From JAPOQD01 sp964620555 (GTDB taxonomy: Bacteria; Pseudomonadota; Gammaproteobacteria; Pseudomonadales; Halieaceae), in NCBI GenBank assembly GCA_964620555.1, contig CAZUGZ010000033.1:1-25761 (forward strand): a DNA stretch of 25,761 bases, in the 5' to 3' direction. The notes below the pieces were generated by a model, which was not told where the DNA came from, did no database searches, and saw nothing but the letters and a program-made list of their open reading frames with translations. Positions within the stretch are counted from its first letter, which is position 1. Each line of letters begins with the position of its first letter. Below, piece by piece: positions 1-6,935 of the stretch. The translations under genes and the position numbers were made by a program.

Positions 1-148
1 CGACCCCGGCGGCCAATCGGCAACGCTGCGCAGCGTTCGAAGAAGGCCAAAAGGGAACACTTTAAACCGGGAGAAAAGCGGACAATCTATTTGCTACTGA
101 ACCGGACAGTTTATTTGTTTTAAAACCGGACACATCTATTTGTTTACA
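1..148. mobile_element. Probable terminus of an insertion sequence (IS21-like?), rest outside window
   Basis: No gene is readable here. All three forward frames close within about 120 bases. The segment contains a 16-bp perfect palindrome (AACGCTGCGCAGCGTT, 22-37) and then three degenerate repeats with the core GGACA...TATTTG, ending in ...TTTACA at 148. Multiple short repeats next to a TG...CA terminus are typical of IS21-family ends, and read inward from 148 the end begins TGTAAACAAATAG. The other end and the transposase genes are not in the window, so the family is a guess. Being cut off at the scaffold edge fits a repeated element that broke the assembly. The dgkA stop codon lies only 33 bp further on. 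Confidence 0.45.
79..145. repeat. Three direct repeats with exact 24-bp period
   Basis: The word GGACA occurs at 80, 104 and 128, each followed by a T/A-rich stretch ending in TATTTG (cores CGGACAATCTATTTG, CCGGACAGTTTATTTG and CCGGACACATCTATTTG). The constant 24-bp spacing and conserved core suggest protein-binding repeats, most simply transposase sites at an element end. The same word was not noticed elsewhere in the window. Confidence 0.75.
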
Positions 149-180
149 ACACCTGCCCTGGATCGCGTGGGGCTCGCGGT

Positions 181-561
181 TCAGGGGGTGGTGTGGAAGA
201 ACTGCCACAGACTGGGGATCCACACCACCCAGAACAGGATCAGACTCACAAACACGGCGGCCGAGCCGAGATCCTTGGCCCGCCCGGACAACTCATTGGG
301 TTGCGGGCCGATGCGGTCCACTGCCGACTCGATGGCCGAGTTCAGCAGTTCCATCAGCAGCACCAGGCCACAGGGCAGAATCAGCAGCAGCTTGTGGGTG
401 AGGTCGCTGCCGATGTACCACCCCGCCGGCACCAGCACCAGGCCCAGATACAGCTCCAGGCGAAAGGCCTGTTCACCGCGCCAGGCGGCCCGCAGCCCCT
501 GCCAGGAATAGCGGGTGGCGTGCAGCAGCTTGATCAGTCCGGTCGTGGCGGGTCTGGGCAT
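181..561 (-). CDS. dgkA: Diacylglycerol kinase (prokaryotic, integral membrane)
   Basis: DgkA phosphorylates diacylglycerol to phosphatidic acid with ATP in the inner membrane, recycling DAG released during membrane-derived oligosaccharide or lipid A modification. The 126 residues match the usual ~120. Three hydrophobic helices are visible (about 37-52, 57-75, 100-122). The signature ELLNSAIESAVDRIG (71-85) is followed by ELSGRAKDLGSAAV (90-103). E30, E71, N74 and E78 correspond to the E. coli catalytic and metal residues E28, E69, N72 and E76. The ATG at 561 gives the expected short amphipathic N-terminus. It is divergent from the TetR gene. Downstream it runs into the probable insertion sequence end after only 33 bp, with no terminator seen, so the element may have landed just behind the gene. 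Confidence 0.96.
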   Translation of the reverse strand: MPRPATTGLIKLLHATRYSWQGLRAAWRGEQAFRLELYLGLVLVPAGWYIGSDLTHKLLLILPCGLVLLMELLNSAIESAVDRIGPQPNELSGRAKDLGSAAVFVSLILFWVVWIPSLWQFFHTTP

Positions 562-597
562 GTCTTCGGCGCTGGCCGCAGAGTCGGCGGCGATTGC

Positions 598-626
598 TTG
601 CGGTTCGCGGATTGTAGCTATAAGAT
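598..626 (+). promoter_or_regulatory. Candidate sigma70 promoter of the TetR-family gene
   Basis: On the plus strand TTGCGG (598-603) and TAAGAT (621-626) have a 17-bp spacer, giving a start near 633 and a leader of about 60 bases. Both boxes are imperfect. The main support is position: the -10 overlaps the left arm of the inverted repeat at 622-654. Confidence 0.3.
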
Positions 627-639
627 AATGAAAAACAAA
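611..639 (-). promoter_or_regulatory. Candidate sigma70 promoter of dgkA
   Basis: On the minus strand TTTGTT (634-639) and TACAAT (611-616) are separated by exactly 17 bp. The -10 is good and the -35 weak. Transcription would start about 45 bp upstream of the dgkA ATG. The left arm of the inverted repeat 622-654 lies in the spacer. Confidence 0.45.
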
Positions 640-654
640 GAAAAAAATTATCTT
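622..654. promoter_or_regulatory. Inverted repeat, possible TetR-family operator
   Basis: AAGATAAT (622-629) and its exact reverse complement ATTATCTT (647-654) flank a 17-base A-rich spacer. The structure lies between the divergent dgkA and TetR genes and overlaps both predicted promoters. TetR regulators commonly bind such inverted repeats next to their own gene, so autoregulation plus control of dgkA is plausible. The arms are AT-rich and could recur by chance. Confidence 0.4.
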
Positions 655-692
655 GCTGGCAATGCCCGGGACGATTGGCTAGTATTCTCACC

Positions 693-1310
693 ATGAACCT
701 GATGCCGAAGGCTGAGCTCAAACCGACATCCGAGCAGATTCTCGATGCCGCTGAAACCCTGTTCGCCGAGAAGGGTTACAACACTACCTCGCTTGGAGAA
801 ATAGCCCAGGAGGTGGGTATCCGCGCCCCCAGCCTGTACAACCACTTCAGGAACAAGGAAGCCCTTTACGTGGCGGTGCTGGAGCGGCTGTTGAAGGTGT
901 TTGCCAAACCCATGGTGGAACTGCAGCAGGAACCGGAAATCTCCTCGGCGCTCATCTATCAGTGGCTGGAAAGCGTGATCGAGCTGCACCATCGGCATCC
1001 CAATCTGGCCCGCCTGCTACAGCACGCAGCCCTCAGTGGCGGCCCCCACACCAATGAATTGATAGAGCGCCTGTTCAGCCCCATGTTCGATACCGAGCAG
1101 CGCATGGGAGAGCCCCTCCTGCTCAGTCTGGGCGGTGATGAACTGCAGCCCTGGGCGGTGATGGCCCTGAACAACATGATCATGTCCTATATCACCATGG
1201 CCCCCATGTACCGGGATCTCCTGGGCGAAGACCCATTCGCCGCCGAAGCCCTGAGGAAGCAGACCGGTTTGATCATGAAACTGGCCCATCTGGTCATTCA
1301 GAGAGAGTAA
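693..1310 (+). CDS. TetR/AcrR-family transcriptional regulator
   Basis: A predicted DNA-binding repressor. From the ATG at 693 it is 205 residues, the usual TetR length. An N-terminal helix-turn-helix domain starts at QILDAAETLFAEKGYNTTSL and runs through EVGIRAPSLYNHFRNKEALY, the most conserved TetR pattern. The remaining ~150 residues form the helical ligand/dimer domain and do not identify the ligand. The start is uncertain: ATG 693, ATG 702 and an in-frame TTG at 675 are possible, and none has a strong ribosome binding site. It heads a run of same-strand genes (phosphatase 11 bp downstream, then acyltransferase and dinG) and is divergent from dgkA. The neighbours make phospholipid or fatty-acid control a reasonable guess, not more. 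Confidence 0.93.
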   Translation: MNLMPKAELKPTSEQILDAAETLFAEKGYNTTSLGEIAQEVGIRAPSLYNHFRNKEALYVAVLERLLKVFAKPMVELQQEPEISSALIYQWLESVIELHHRHPNLARLLQHAALSGGPHTNELIERLFSPMFDTEQRMGEPLLLSLGGDELQPWAVMALNNMIMSYITMAPMYRDLLGEDPFAAEALRKQTGLIMKLAHLVIQRE

Positions 1311-1321
1311 ATCCACCGCTC

Positions 1322-2077
1322 ATGCGTCACCTACCTTTTGTCGGCACCCCGAATTTTCGCGATCTCGGGGGCTACCCCACCGAGGATGGTCGCCGGGTGA
1401 AATGGGGCTACCTGTTTCGCTCCGGTCATCTGAGTCGGTTGAATGACCAGGACCTGGAGCTTCTGGGGTCCCTGCAGTTGGACGTAATCTGCGATTTTCG
1501 CCGCCAGGATGAACAGACCCGCGACCCCAGCAGGCTGCCAACGGCCGGACCACGGTGGATCAGCCTGTCAATCTCGCCGGGCAGCAACGAAAGTATTTTT
1601 GCCGAATTCGGCAGGCACGTGGTCGACCGGCAGGCCATGTTCGACTTCATGGTGGACATCAACCGCAACCTCGCCCTCCGCCACGCCGAAGCGTACTCGG
1701 TCATGCTGCGCCAACTCACGGGAGAGCAACCGGCCCGCATGTTGTTCCACTGCGCGGCGGGCAAGGATCGAACCGGTTTCGCGGCGGCCATCATCCTGTC
1801 GGCCCTGGGTGTATCCCGGGCTCAGGTCATGGAAGACTACCTGCTTACCAACAGGTATTTTCTGCCCTCCAGGGAATTGAAGCGGCTGAGCCGAAAGTAC
1901 TCGCTGGAGTTTCCCGACGAAATCGTGCTGCCCGCGGTGGAGGCGCACCCGGAATATATACAGGCTGCGTTTGACGCCATAGATGAGCACTACGATTCGG
2001 TTCCACACTACCTGGAACAGGTGCTGGGATTGGATCGCTCCGGACTTGAGCGGCTCCGCTCCCACTACCTGGAATAG
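1322..2077 (+). CDS. Tyrosine/lipid phosphatase, MptpB/LipA-like (Y_phosphatase3 type)
   Basis: A cysteine-dependent phosphatase of 251 residues. The P-loop LFHCAAGKDRTG gives CX5R with nucleophile C144 and R150, and the HCxxGKDRT form is typical of the MptpB/LipA group, whose members dephosphorylate phosphotyrosine and in some cases phosphoinositides. The N-terminal NFRDLGGY (11-18) and GYLFRSGHLSRL (29-40) are the family's usual opening. No signal peptide or membrane segment is visible, so it should be cytoplasmic. It starts 11 bp after the TetR stop and is probably cotranscribed with it. Next to an acyltransferase, a lipid phosphate substrate is possible, but the sequence does not decide between protein and lipid substrates. 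Confidence 0.9.
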   Translation: MRHLPFVGTPNFRDLGGYPTEDGRRVKWGYLFRSGHLSRLNDQDLELLGSLQLDVICDFRRQDEQTRDPSRLPTAGPRWISLSISPGSNESIFAEFGRHVVDRQAMFDFMVDINRNLALRHAEAYSVMLRQLTGEQPARMLFHCAAGKDRTGFAAAIILSALGVSRAQVMEDYLLTNRYFLPSRELKRLSRKYSLEFPDEIVLPAVEAHPEYIQAAFDAIDEHYDSVPHYLEQVLGLDRSGLERLRSHYLE

Positions 2078-2174
2078 TTGTGGCAGCGGGGCGCGGCAGG
2101 GTGACGGCATGAAGTTTTGGCAAATGTTGACCTGGGCCGGGAACCGGCAGTACCACTCCTAGAACGGTATCTCC

Positions 2175-3335
2175 ATGGACCCCTTTGCCGAAATTCGTCC
2201 CTTCCACGACGGTGAAGTCCCGCAGGTCGTTGGACGCCTGAAAGCAGATGCGGAATTCGTTCGCACCATCACCCGTTTGAAATTCAAACGGGTACCCCGC
2301 TCACTCGCTGTGCTGCTGCGGCCGCTGGTGCGCCTGGTCCTGGCCCGGGAACTGGCCGGGGTTCGGGACGTCGCCTCCCTGCAACAGTTGGTTGAGGTCT
2401 ACATGACGCGGATGATCGAACAGACCACCTCGGGGCTGACGGTCAGCGGTCTGGAATCGCTGTCGCCCCGGCAGCCCTACCTGTTCATCAGCAACCATCG
2501 CGATATCGTTCTGGATCCGGCCTTTACCAATTACGCGCTCTACCATCATGGTCACGCCACCGTGCGCATCGCCATCGGCGACAACCTGCTCACCAGGCCC
2601 TATGTATCGGACCTGATGCGTCTCAACAAGAGTTTTATCGTCAAGCGTTCGGCCACCGCCCCGCGGCAGGTGCTGAAGGCCACCCGCGAACTGTCGGCCT
2701 ATATCCGCCATTCCATCGTCGAGGACCGGGCCCCGGTGTGGATTGCCCAGCGCGAGGGCCGCGCCAAGGACGGACTGGACCGGACCGAGCCCGCCATCAT
2801 CAAGATGCTGATGATGAGCAGGGACCGCGGCCAGGTTTTCGGCGAACACATCGCCGCACTCAACATCGTGCCGGTGGCGATTTCCTACGAATTGGACCCC
2901 TGCGATGGATTGAAGGCCGCCGAGTTGTACCAGGCGGCGCAGGGCGGCCCGTACCAGAAGGCCGAACACGAAGATATGGTCAGCATTGCCACTGGCATTT
3001 CCGGCGCCAAGGGCAGGGTACACGTGGCCTTTGGCCAGCCCCTGGGGGCGGATCTGGAAAGTCCCGAGGCGGTGGCGGAGGCATTGAACCGGCAGATTGC
3101 CAGGCACTATGCGCTGCGCGGGACCAATCTCCTGGCCTATCGCAGGTTGCATGGCAGTTCGGCAGCGCTGCCGCAACACGACACCAGCACCGAGGATTCG
3201 TGCGACCCGGGGCAATTCCAGGCCCGCATCCAGGCCCTGCCCGAGGCGCACCGCACCTACGCCCTGGCGATTTACGCCAATGCGGTGATCAGCAAGCTGC
3301 ACTATGCCGAGCAGCAGTCGCCGGTGGTTGACTAG
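2175..3335 (+). CDS. Glycerolipid acyltransferase (PlsC/PlsB superfamily)
   Basis: A predicted membrane-associated enzyme that transfers an acyl group to a glycerol-phosphate or lysophosphatidate type acceptor. It has 386 residues, longer than PlsC (~245) and shorter than PlsB (~800). Block I is FISNHRDIVLDPAF (104-117) with H108. Block III resembles the EGTRS motif as WIAQREGRAKDG. The usual charge relay is NH-X4-D; here H108 is followed by D110 and D114, so the spacing differs. The substrate is uncertain. The gene follows the phosphatase after 97 bp and ends 2 bp before dinG, so it probably shares a transcript with dinG. No transmembrane helix is obvious, although residues 41-60 are hydrophobic and basic and may lie on the membrane. 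Confidence 0.85.
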   Translation: MDPFAEIRPFHDGEVPQVVGRLKADAEFVRTITRLKFKRVPRSLAVLLRPLVRLVLARELAGVRDVASLQQLVEVYMTRMIEQTTSGLTVSGLESLSPRQPYLFISNHRDIVLDPAFTNYALYHHGHATVRIAIGDNLLTRPYVSDLMRLNKSFIVKRSATAPRQVLKATRELSAYIRHSIVEDRAPVWIAQREGRAKDGLDRTEPAIIKMLMMSRDRGQVFGEHIAALNIVPVAISYELDPCDGLKAAELYQAAQGGPYQKAEHEDMVSIATGISGAKGRVHVAFGQPLGADLESPEAVAEALNRQIARHYALRGTNLLAYRRLHGSSAALPQHDTSTEDSCDPGQFQARIQALPEAHRTYALAIYANAVISKLHYAEQQSPVVD

Positions 3336-3337
3336 CG

Positions 3338-5452
3338 TTGCTGAGCGACCGGACCCTGCAGCAGATCCGTGATGCCTACGCCCGACTGAGCGAGGAAAAG
3401 TCACTCAGCCCGCGCAGCGGACAGCGGCGAATGATCGCCGATGTCGCCGCTGCCCTGGGTCGAATTGATGATGCGCAACGAGGTGCGGCGGTGGCTGTGA
3501 TCGAGGCCAGCCCCGGCACCGGCAAGACCATTGCCTACGCATTGGCCGCCATCCCGGCAGCCCTCGAACTGGAAAAGAAACTGATCCTGGCCACCGCCAC
3601 CGTGGCTCTGCAGGAACAGCTTGTATACAAGGACTTGCCGGACATTCGCGAGCACAGTGGCCTGTCCTTCGACTTTCGGCTGGCCAAGGGCCGACGCCGT
3701 TACGTCTGCCTGTCCCGACTGGAAAAACTGCTTGCCGGCAAGCAGGAAGACCAACCGCCGCTGCCCCTGTACCCCGATGAAATCAGTCCACCACTGTCGG
3801 CCGAGGCACTGCCGGTATACACCAGTATGGCGGCTGCCCTCGCTGCGGGAAAGTGGGACGGGGACCGCGACAGCTGGCCCCGGAGCATCGACGAGAACAT
3901 CTGGTTCAGCACCACTTCCGATCGCAATCAGTGCAGCGCCAACCGCTGTCCCAATTACCGTCAGTGCAGCTTTTACCGGGCCCGTAGCGCACTCCATGAG
4001 GCCCAGGTGATCGTCACCAACCACGACCTGGTATTGTCCGACCTGGTCCTGGGTGGGGGAGTGGTGCTGCCGGCACCGGAGGACAGCATCTACGTTTTCG
4101 ATGAGGGTCACCACCTGCCGGACAAGGCGCTGGGCCACTTCGCTGCCTTCACCAGCCTGGCCGCCAGTCAGCAGTGGCTGGAGGAGATTGGCCGGCAGTT
4201 GGCACGGGCTGGCCGGGAATTGCGGGACATCCCCGGCCTGCTGGGCAACGTCGAGCCATTGCCCGGGCTTTTGCAGGAGATCATTGCAGGACTGCGGCAG
4301 GTACAGCGGGTGCTGGACGACCTGATCGATGCCAACCAGTTGTCCGAGCGCGGCGACCAGCAGCACTATCGACTGCCCCAGGGAAAGGTACCCGAGCCCC
4401 TGCGTTCGCCCAGTCGGGATCTGAGTGAATTGTTCAGTGTACTCCAGGGTCGCCTCGGCAAGCTGGAAGAGCATCTGCAGGAGGTACTGGAGGCCGGCCA
4501 CGAGTCCGTCGAGGAGACTGCTGCGGACGCCTGGTACGGGGTGATTGGCGCCATGCTCAGCCGCACCCGGGACAGCCTGAACCTGTGGCGGGATTACGCC
4601 CACGGCGGGGAAGACGAAGATCCGCCCACGGCCCGCTGGGTCGAGTTGCGGTCCCGGGCCGGCAGACCCGGCTTCAACCTGCGCTCCAGCCCCATCCTGG
4701 CCGCCGGTCTGTTGCAGGAACATTTGTGGCAGCGGGCCGCTGGGGTGATCGTCACCTCCGCAACCCTGCAGGTGATGAACAGTTTCGACCGCTTCCTGCA
4801 GCGCAGCGGGGCACCCCCGGAAGCTGTCTTCCGGGTGGTGGCCGGCCCCTTTGATTTCAGCAAGGCGGTATTGTCCATTCCGGCCATGACCGCCGACCCC
4901 GGAAAACCGGCGGCGCATACCGACGCACTGATCGGCCTGTTGCCGCAATTGTTGGCGGAGGGGGAGGGCAGCCTGGTGCTGTTTTCCTCCCGCAGGCAGA
5001 TGCAGGAGGTCTATGGCAGTCTCGCCGCACCCTGGTGCGAACGGGTGCTGGTACAGGGACATTTCAGCAAGCAGGAGATTCTGCGGCGCCATCGCCGGGC
5101 GGTGGACAGCGGTGGGGCCAGTGTCATTTTCGGTCTGGCCAGTTACGCCGAGGGGGTGGATTTGCCCGGACGCTATTGCAACCACGTGATCATCGCCAAG
5201 ATTCCGTTTGCGGTACCGGACGATCCGCTGGAGTCGGCGTTGGCCGAGTGGCTGCAAGGCCAGGGCCGCAACCCGTTTATGGAACTCGCCATGCCCGATG
5301 CGGCGCTGCGGCTGAAGCAGGCCTGCGGCAGGCTGCTGCGCACGGAGACGGATACGGGCCGGGTGAGCCTGCTGGACCGGCGCCTGGTTACGCGCCGCTA
5401 CGGCGCGGCGCTGCTGGATTCACTGCCGCGGTTTCGGCGGGAGATCGGTTGA
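3338..5452 (+). CDS. dinG: ATP-dependent DNA helicase DinG, iron-sulfur XPD type
   Basis: A 5'-3' superfamily 2 helicase that unwinds R-loops, D-loops and forked DNA and helps replication through transcribed genes. It is 704 residues, close to the family norm. Walker A is ASPGTGKT (57-64) and the DEAH-like box is DEGH (255-258). Four cysteines at C124, C199, C204 and C210 reproduce the spacing of the E. coli DinG 4Fe-4S ligands. The C-terminal helicase motifs include LVLFSSRRQM, GLASYAEGVDLPG and QACGRLLRTETD. The start is a TTG at 3338, two bases after the acyltransferase stop, which suggests translational coupling; no upstream ATG is available. It is convergent with the small gene behind nrdB, only 7 bp separate the stops, and no hairpin terminator is visible between them. 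Confidence 0.95.
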   Translation: MLSDRTLQQIRDAYARLSEEKSLSPRSGQRRMIADVAAALGRIDDAQRGAAVAVIEASPGTGKTIAYALAAIPAALELEKKLILATATVALQEQLVYKDLPDIREHSGLSFDFRLAKGRRRYVCLSRLEKLLAGKQEDQPPLPLYPDEISPPLSAEALPVYTSMAAALAAGKWDGDRDSWPRSIDENIWFSTTSDRNQCSANRCPNYRQCSFYRARSALHEAQVIVTNHDLVLSDLVLGGGVVLPAPEDSIYVFDEGHHLPDKALGHFAAFTSLAASQQWLEEIGRQLARAGRELRDIPGLLGNVEPLPGLLQEIIAGLRQVQRVLDDLIDANQLSERGDQQHYRLPQGKVPEPLRSPSRDLSELFSVLQGRLGKLEEHLQEVLEAGHESVEETAADAWYGVIGAMLSRTRDSLNLWRDYAHGGEDEDPPTARWVELRSRAGRPGFNLRSSPILAAGLLQEHLWQRAAGVIVTSATLQVMNSFDRFLQRSGAPPEAVFRVVAGPFDFSKAVLSIPAMTADPGKPAAHTDALIGLLPQLLAEGEGSLVLFSSRRQMQEVYGSLAAPWCERVLVQGHFSKQEILRRHRRAVDSGGASVIFGLASYAEGVDLPGRYCNHVIIAKIPFAVPDDPLESALAEWLQGQGRNPFMELAMPDAALRLKQACGRLLRTETDTGRVSLLDRRLVTRRYGAALLDSLPRFRREIG

Positions 5453-5459
5453 AGGGGGG

Positions 5460-5699
5460 TCAATGCAGGGTTCGGGGGTGGTTGGTCCTGGCCCATTGCG
5501 GGCCCTCCATCCCGCGCTTCCTCCGGTTCGCATCCGGTTTGGGGTCGGCTCCGGCATCGTCGCAGTCATCGTTTTCGCGGGAATGCAGATAGGTTTTCAA
5601 GCGACCTACCACACTGGTCATTACCTCGATGGTCTGGCTGATCTGGTCGAGGGCAATGAGAATCGCTTCGGATTCCCTGCTGTTCAATTTCCGTGTCAT
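5460..5699 (-). CDS. Small uncharacterised protein encoded directly after nrdB
   Basis: I do not recognise this family. The ATG at 5699 lies 9 bp after the nrdB stop and is preceded by AGGAGA at ideal spacing, better than most starts in the window, so translation is likely. The product has 79 residues. Residues 1-42 (MTRKLNSRESEAILIALDQ... to ...LKTYLHSR) look like an amphipathic helix or pair of helices, followed by an acidic stretch (ENDDCDD) and a basic, probably disordered tail (NRRKRG). There is no signal peptide or membrane segment. The position predicts cotranscription with nrdAB and suggests a link to ribonucleotide reductase, but nothing in the sequence proves it. I recall short open frames behind nrdB in pseudomonads, which I could not check. 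Confidence 0.7.
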   Translation of the reverse strand: MTRKLNSRESEAILIALDQISQTIEVMTSVVGRLKTYLHSRENDDCDDAGADPKPDANRRKRGMEGPQWARTNHPRTLH

Positions 5700-5708
5700 C
5701 AGCTTCTC

Positions 5709-6893
5709 CTAATCCCAATTCAGCGCCCCACCGGTCTGATACTCGATGACCCGGGTTTCGAAGAAATTCTTCTCCTTGCGCAAGTCCATGATTTCCGACA
5801 TCCAGGGAAACGGGTTCTGACTGCCGGCGAACTGCTCCGGTAGTCCAAGTTGGGCCAGCCGCCGGTTGGCGATGAACTGCAGGTACTCCTCCATCATCGC
5901 CGCATTCATGCCCAGCACCCCCCGGGGCATGCTGTCCCGGGCATATTCGATTTCCAGTTGCGTACCCTCCAGGATCATTTCGGCGGCTTCCCGCTGGAAT
6001 TCCTCGGTCCACAGGTGGGGGTTTTCCAATTTGATCTGGTTGATCACATCGATGCCGAAATTCAGGTGCATGGATTCATCGCGCAGAATGTACTGGAACT
6101 GCTCGGCGACTCCGGTCATCTTGTTGCGGCGGCCCATCGACAGAATCTGGGTAAAGCCGCAGTAGAAGAAGATCCCTTCGGTCACCGCGTAGAAGCCGAT
6201 CAGGTTGCGCAGCAGGGTCTGGTCCGTTTCCGGGGTGCCGGTCCTGAAGTTGGGATCGTTCAACTCTTCAGTATGTTTGAGGCTCCAGGCGGCCTTCTTG
6301 GCGACCGAGGGAATCTCCCGGTACATATTGAAGACTTCCCCCTCGTCCATGCCCAGCGATTCGATGCAGTACTGGTAGGCGTGGGTGTGAATCGCCTCCT
6401 CAAAAGCCTGGCGCAGCAGGTATTGGCGGCATTCGGGGTTGGTTATGTGGCGGTATATGGCCAGTACCAGGTTATTGGCCACCAGGGAATCGGCGGTGGA
6501 GAAGTAACCGAGACTGCGCATGACGATACGGCGCTCGTCGTGGTTGAGGCCGGCGCCGTCCTTCCAGGTGGCCACGTCGGCGTTCATGTTGATTTCCTGG
6601 GGCATCCAGTGGTTGGCGCATCCGTCCAGGTATTTCTGCCAGGCCCAGTCGTATTTGAAGGGTACCAGCTGGTTGAGATCGGCACGGCAGTTGATCATGG
6701 CCTTCTCATCCACCGATACCCGCGCCGCACCGACCTCCAACGCCTCCAGTCCGGTGGCGTTTTCGCGGTTTTCCGGGTTGGCGGCCACGCCGTTCTGTGC
6801 CGTAGCCACGGGACTCGCCGTCTGTCCGGCCAGCAGGTCAGCGGGTTTGGCGACAGCGGTGTCGGCGCCGGGGTACTCTTCCCAATTCAACAT
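5709..6893 (-). CDS. nrdB: Class Ia ribonucleotide reductase, beta subunit
   Basis: NrdB houses the diiron-tyrosyl radical cofactor that starts ribonucleotide reduction in NrdA, giving dNTPs. It has 394 residues. Metal ligands and radical site can be placed by comparison with E. coli: D135 in STADS, E166 and H169 in FEEAIHTHAY, and radical tyrosine Y173. Their relative spacing equals E. coli D84, E115, H118 and Y122. The second ligand set lies in VTEGIFFYCGF and RDESMHLNFG. The C-terminus NFFETRVIEYQTGGALNWD contains the conserved tyrosine and tail that dock on NrdA. The N-terminal ~60 residues are low complexity and rich in A, N and E. It is 42 bp downstream of nrdA on the same strand, with GAGG before the ATG. 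Confidence 0.97.
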   Translation of the reverse strand: MLNWEEYPGADTAVAKPADLLAGQTASPVATAQNGVAANPENRENATGLEALEVGAARVSVDEKAMINCRADLNQLVPFKYDWAWQKYLDGCANHWMPQEINMNADVATWKDGAGLNHDERRIVMRSLGYFSTADSLVANNLVLAIYRHITNPECRQYLLRQAFEEAIHTHAYQYCIESLGMDEGEVFNMYREIPSVAKKAAWSLKHTEELNDPNFRTGTPETDQTLLRNLIGFYAVTEGIFFYCGFTQILSMGRRNKMTGVAEQFQYILRDESMHLNFGIDVINQIKLENPHLWTEEFQREAAEMILEGTQLEIEYARDSMPRGVLGMNAAMMEEYLQFIANRRLAQLGLPEQFAGSQNPFPWMSEIMDLRKEKNFFETRVIEYQTGGALNWD

Positions 6894-6935
6894 GCCGTTA
6901 TATCCTCTCGGTTTGGTGATTCATCAGTCACTGCG

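Noticed and set aside
2109..2162. 17-codon frame (MKFWQMLTWAGNRQYHS) between the phosphatase and the acyltransferase, with an AGGG-like ribosome binding site
   Set aside because: Too short to judge by coding signal and not recognisable; it could equally be untranslated spacer. A GCCGG-GAA-CCGGC mini-hairpin lies inside it, but no T-run follows.
3401..5257. Long open frame on the minus strand opposite dinG (about 618 codons), and similar long frames opposite nrdB/nrdA (5850-7619, 7876-9591) and argD/ntrC
   Set aside because: GC-rich coding DNA often leaves antisense frames open. These products are compositionally odd (Gln/Gly/His/Val-rich) without recognisable motifs, and they lie entirely over well identified genes.
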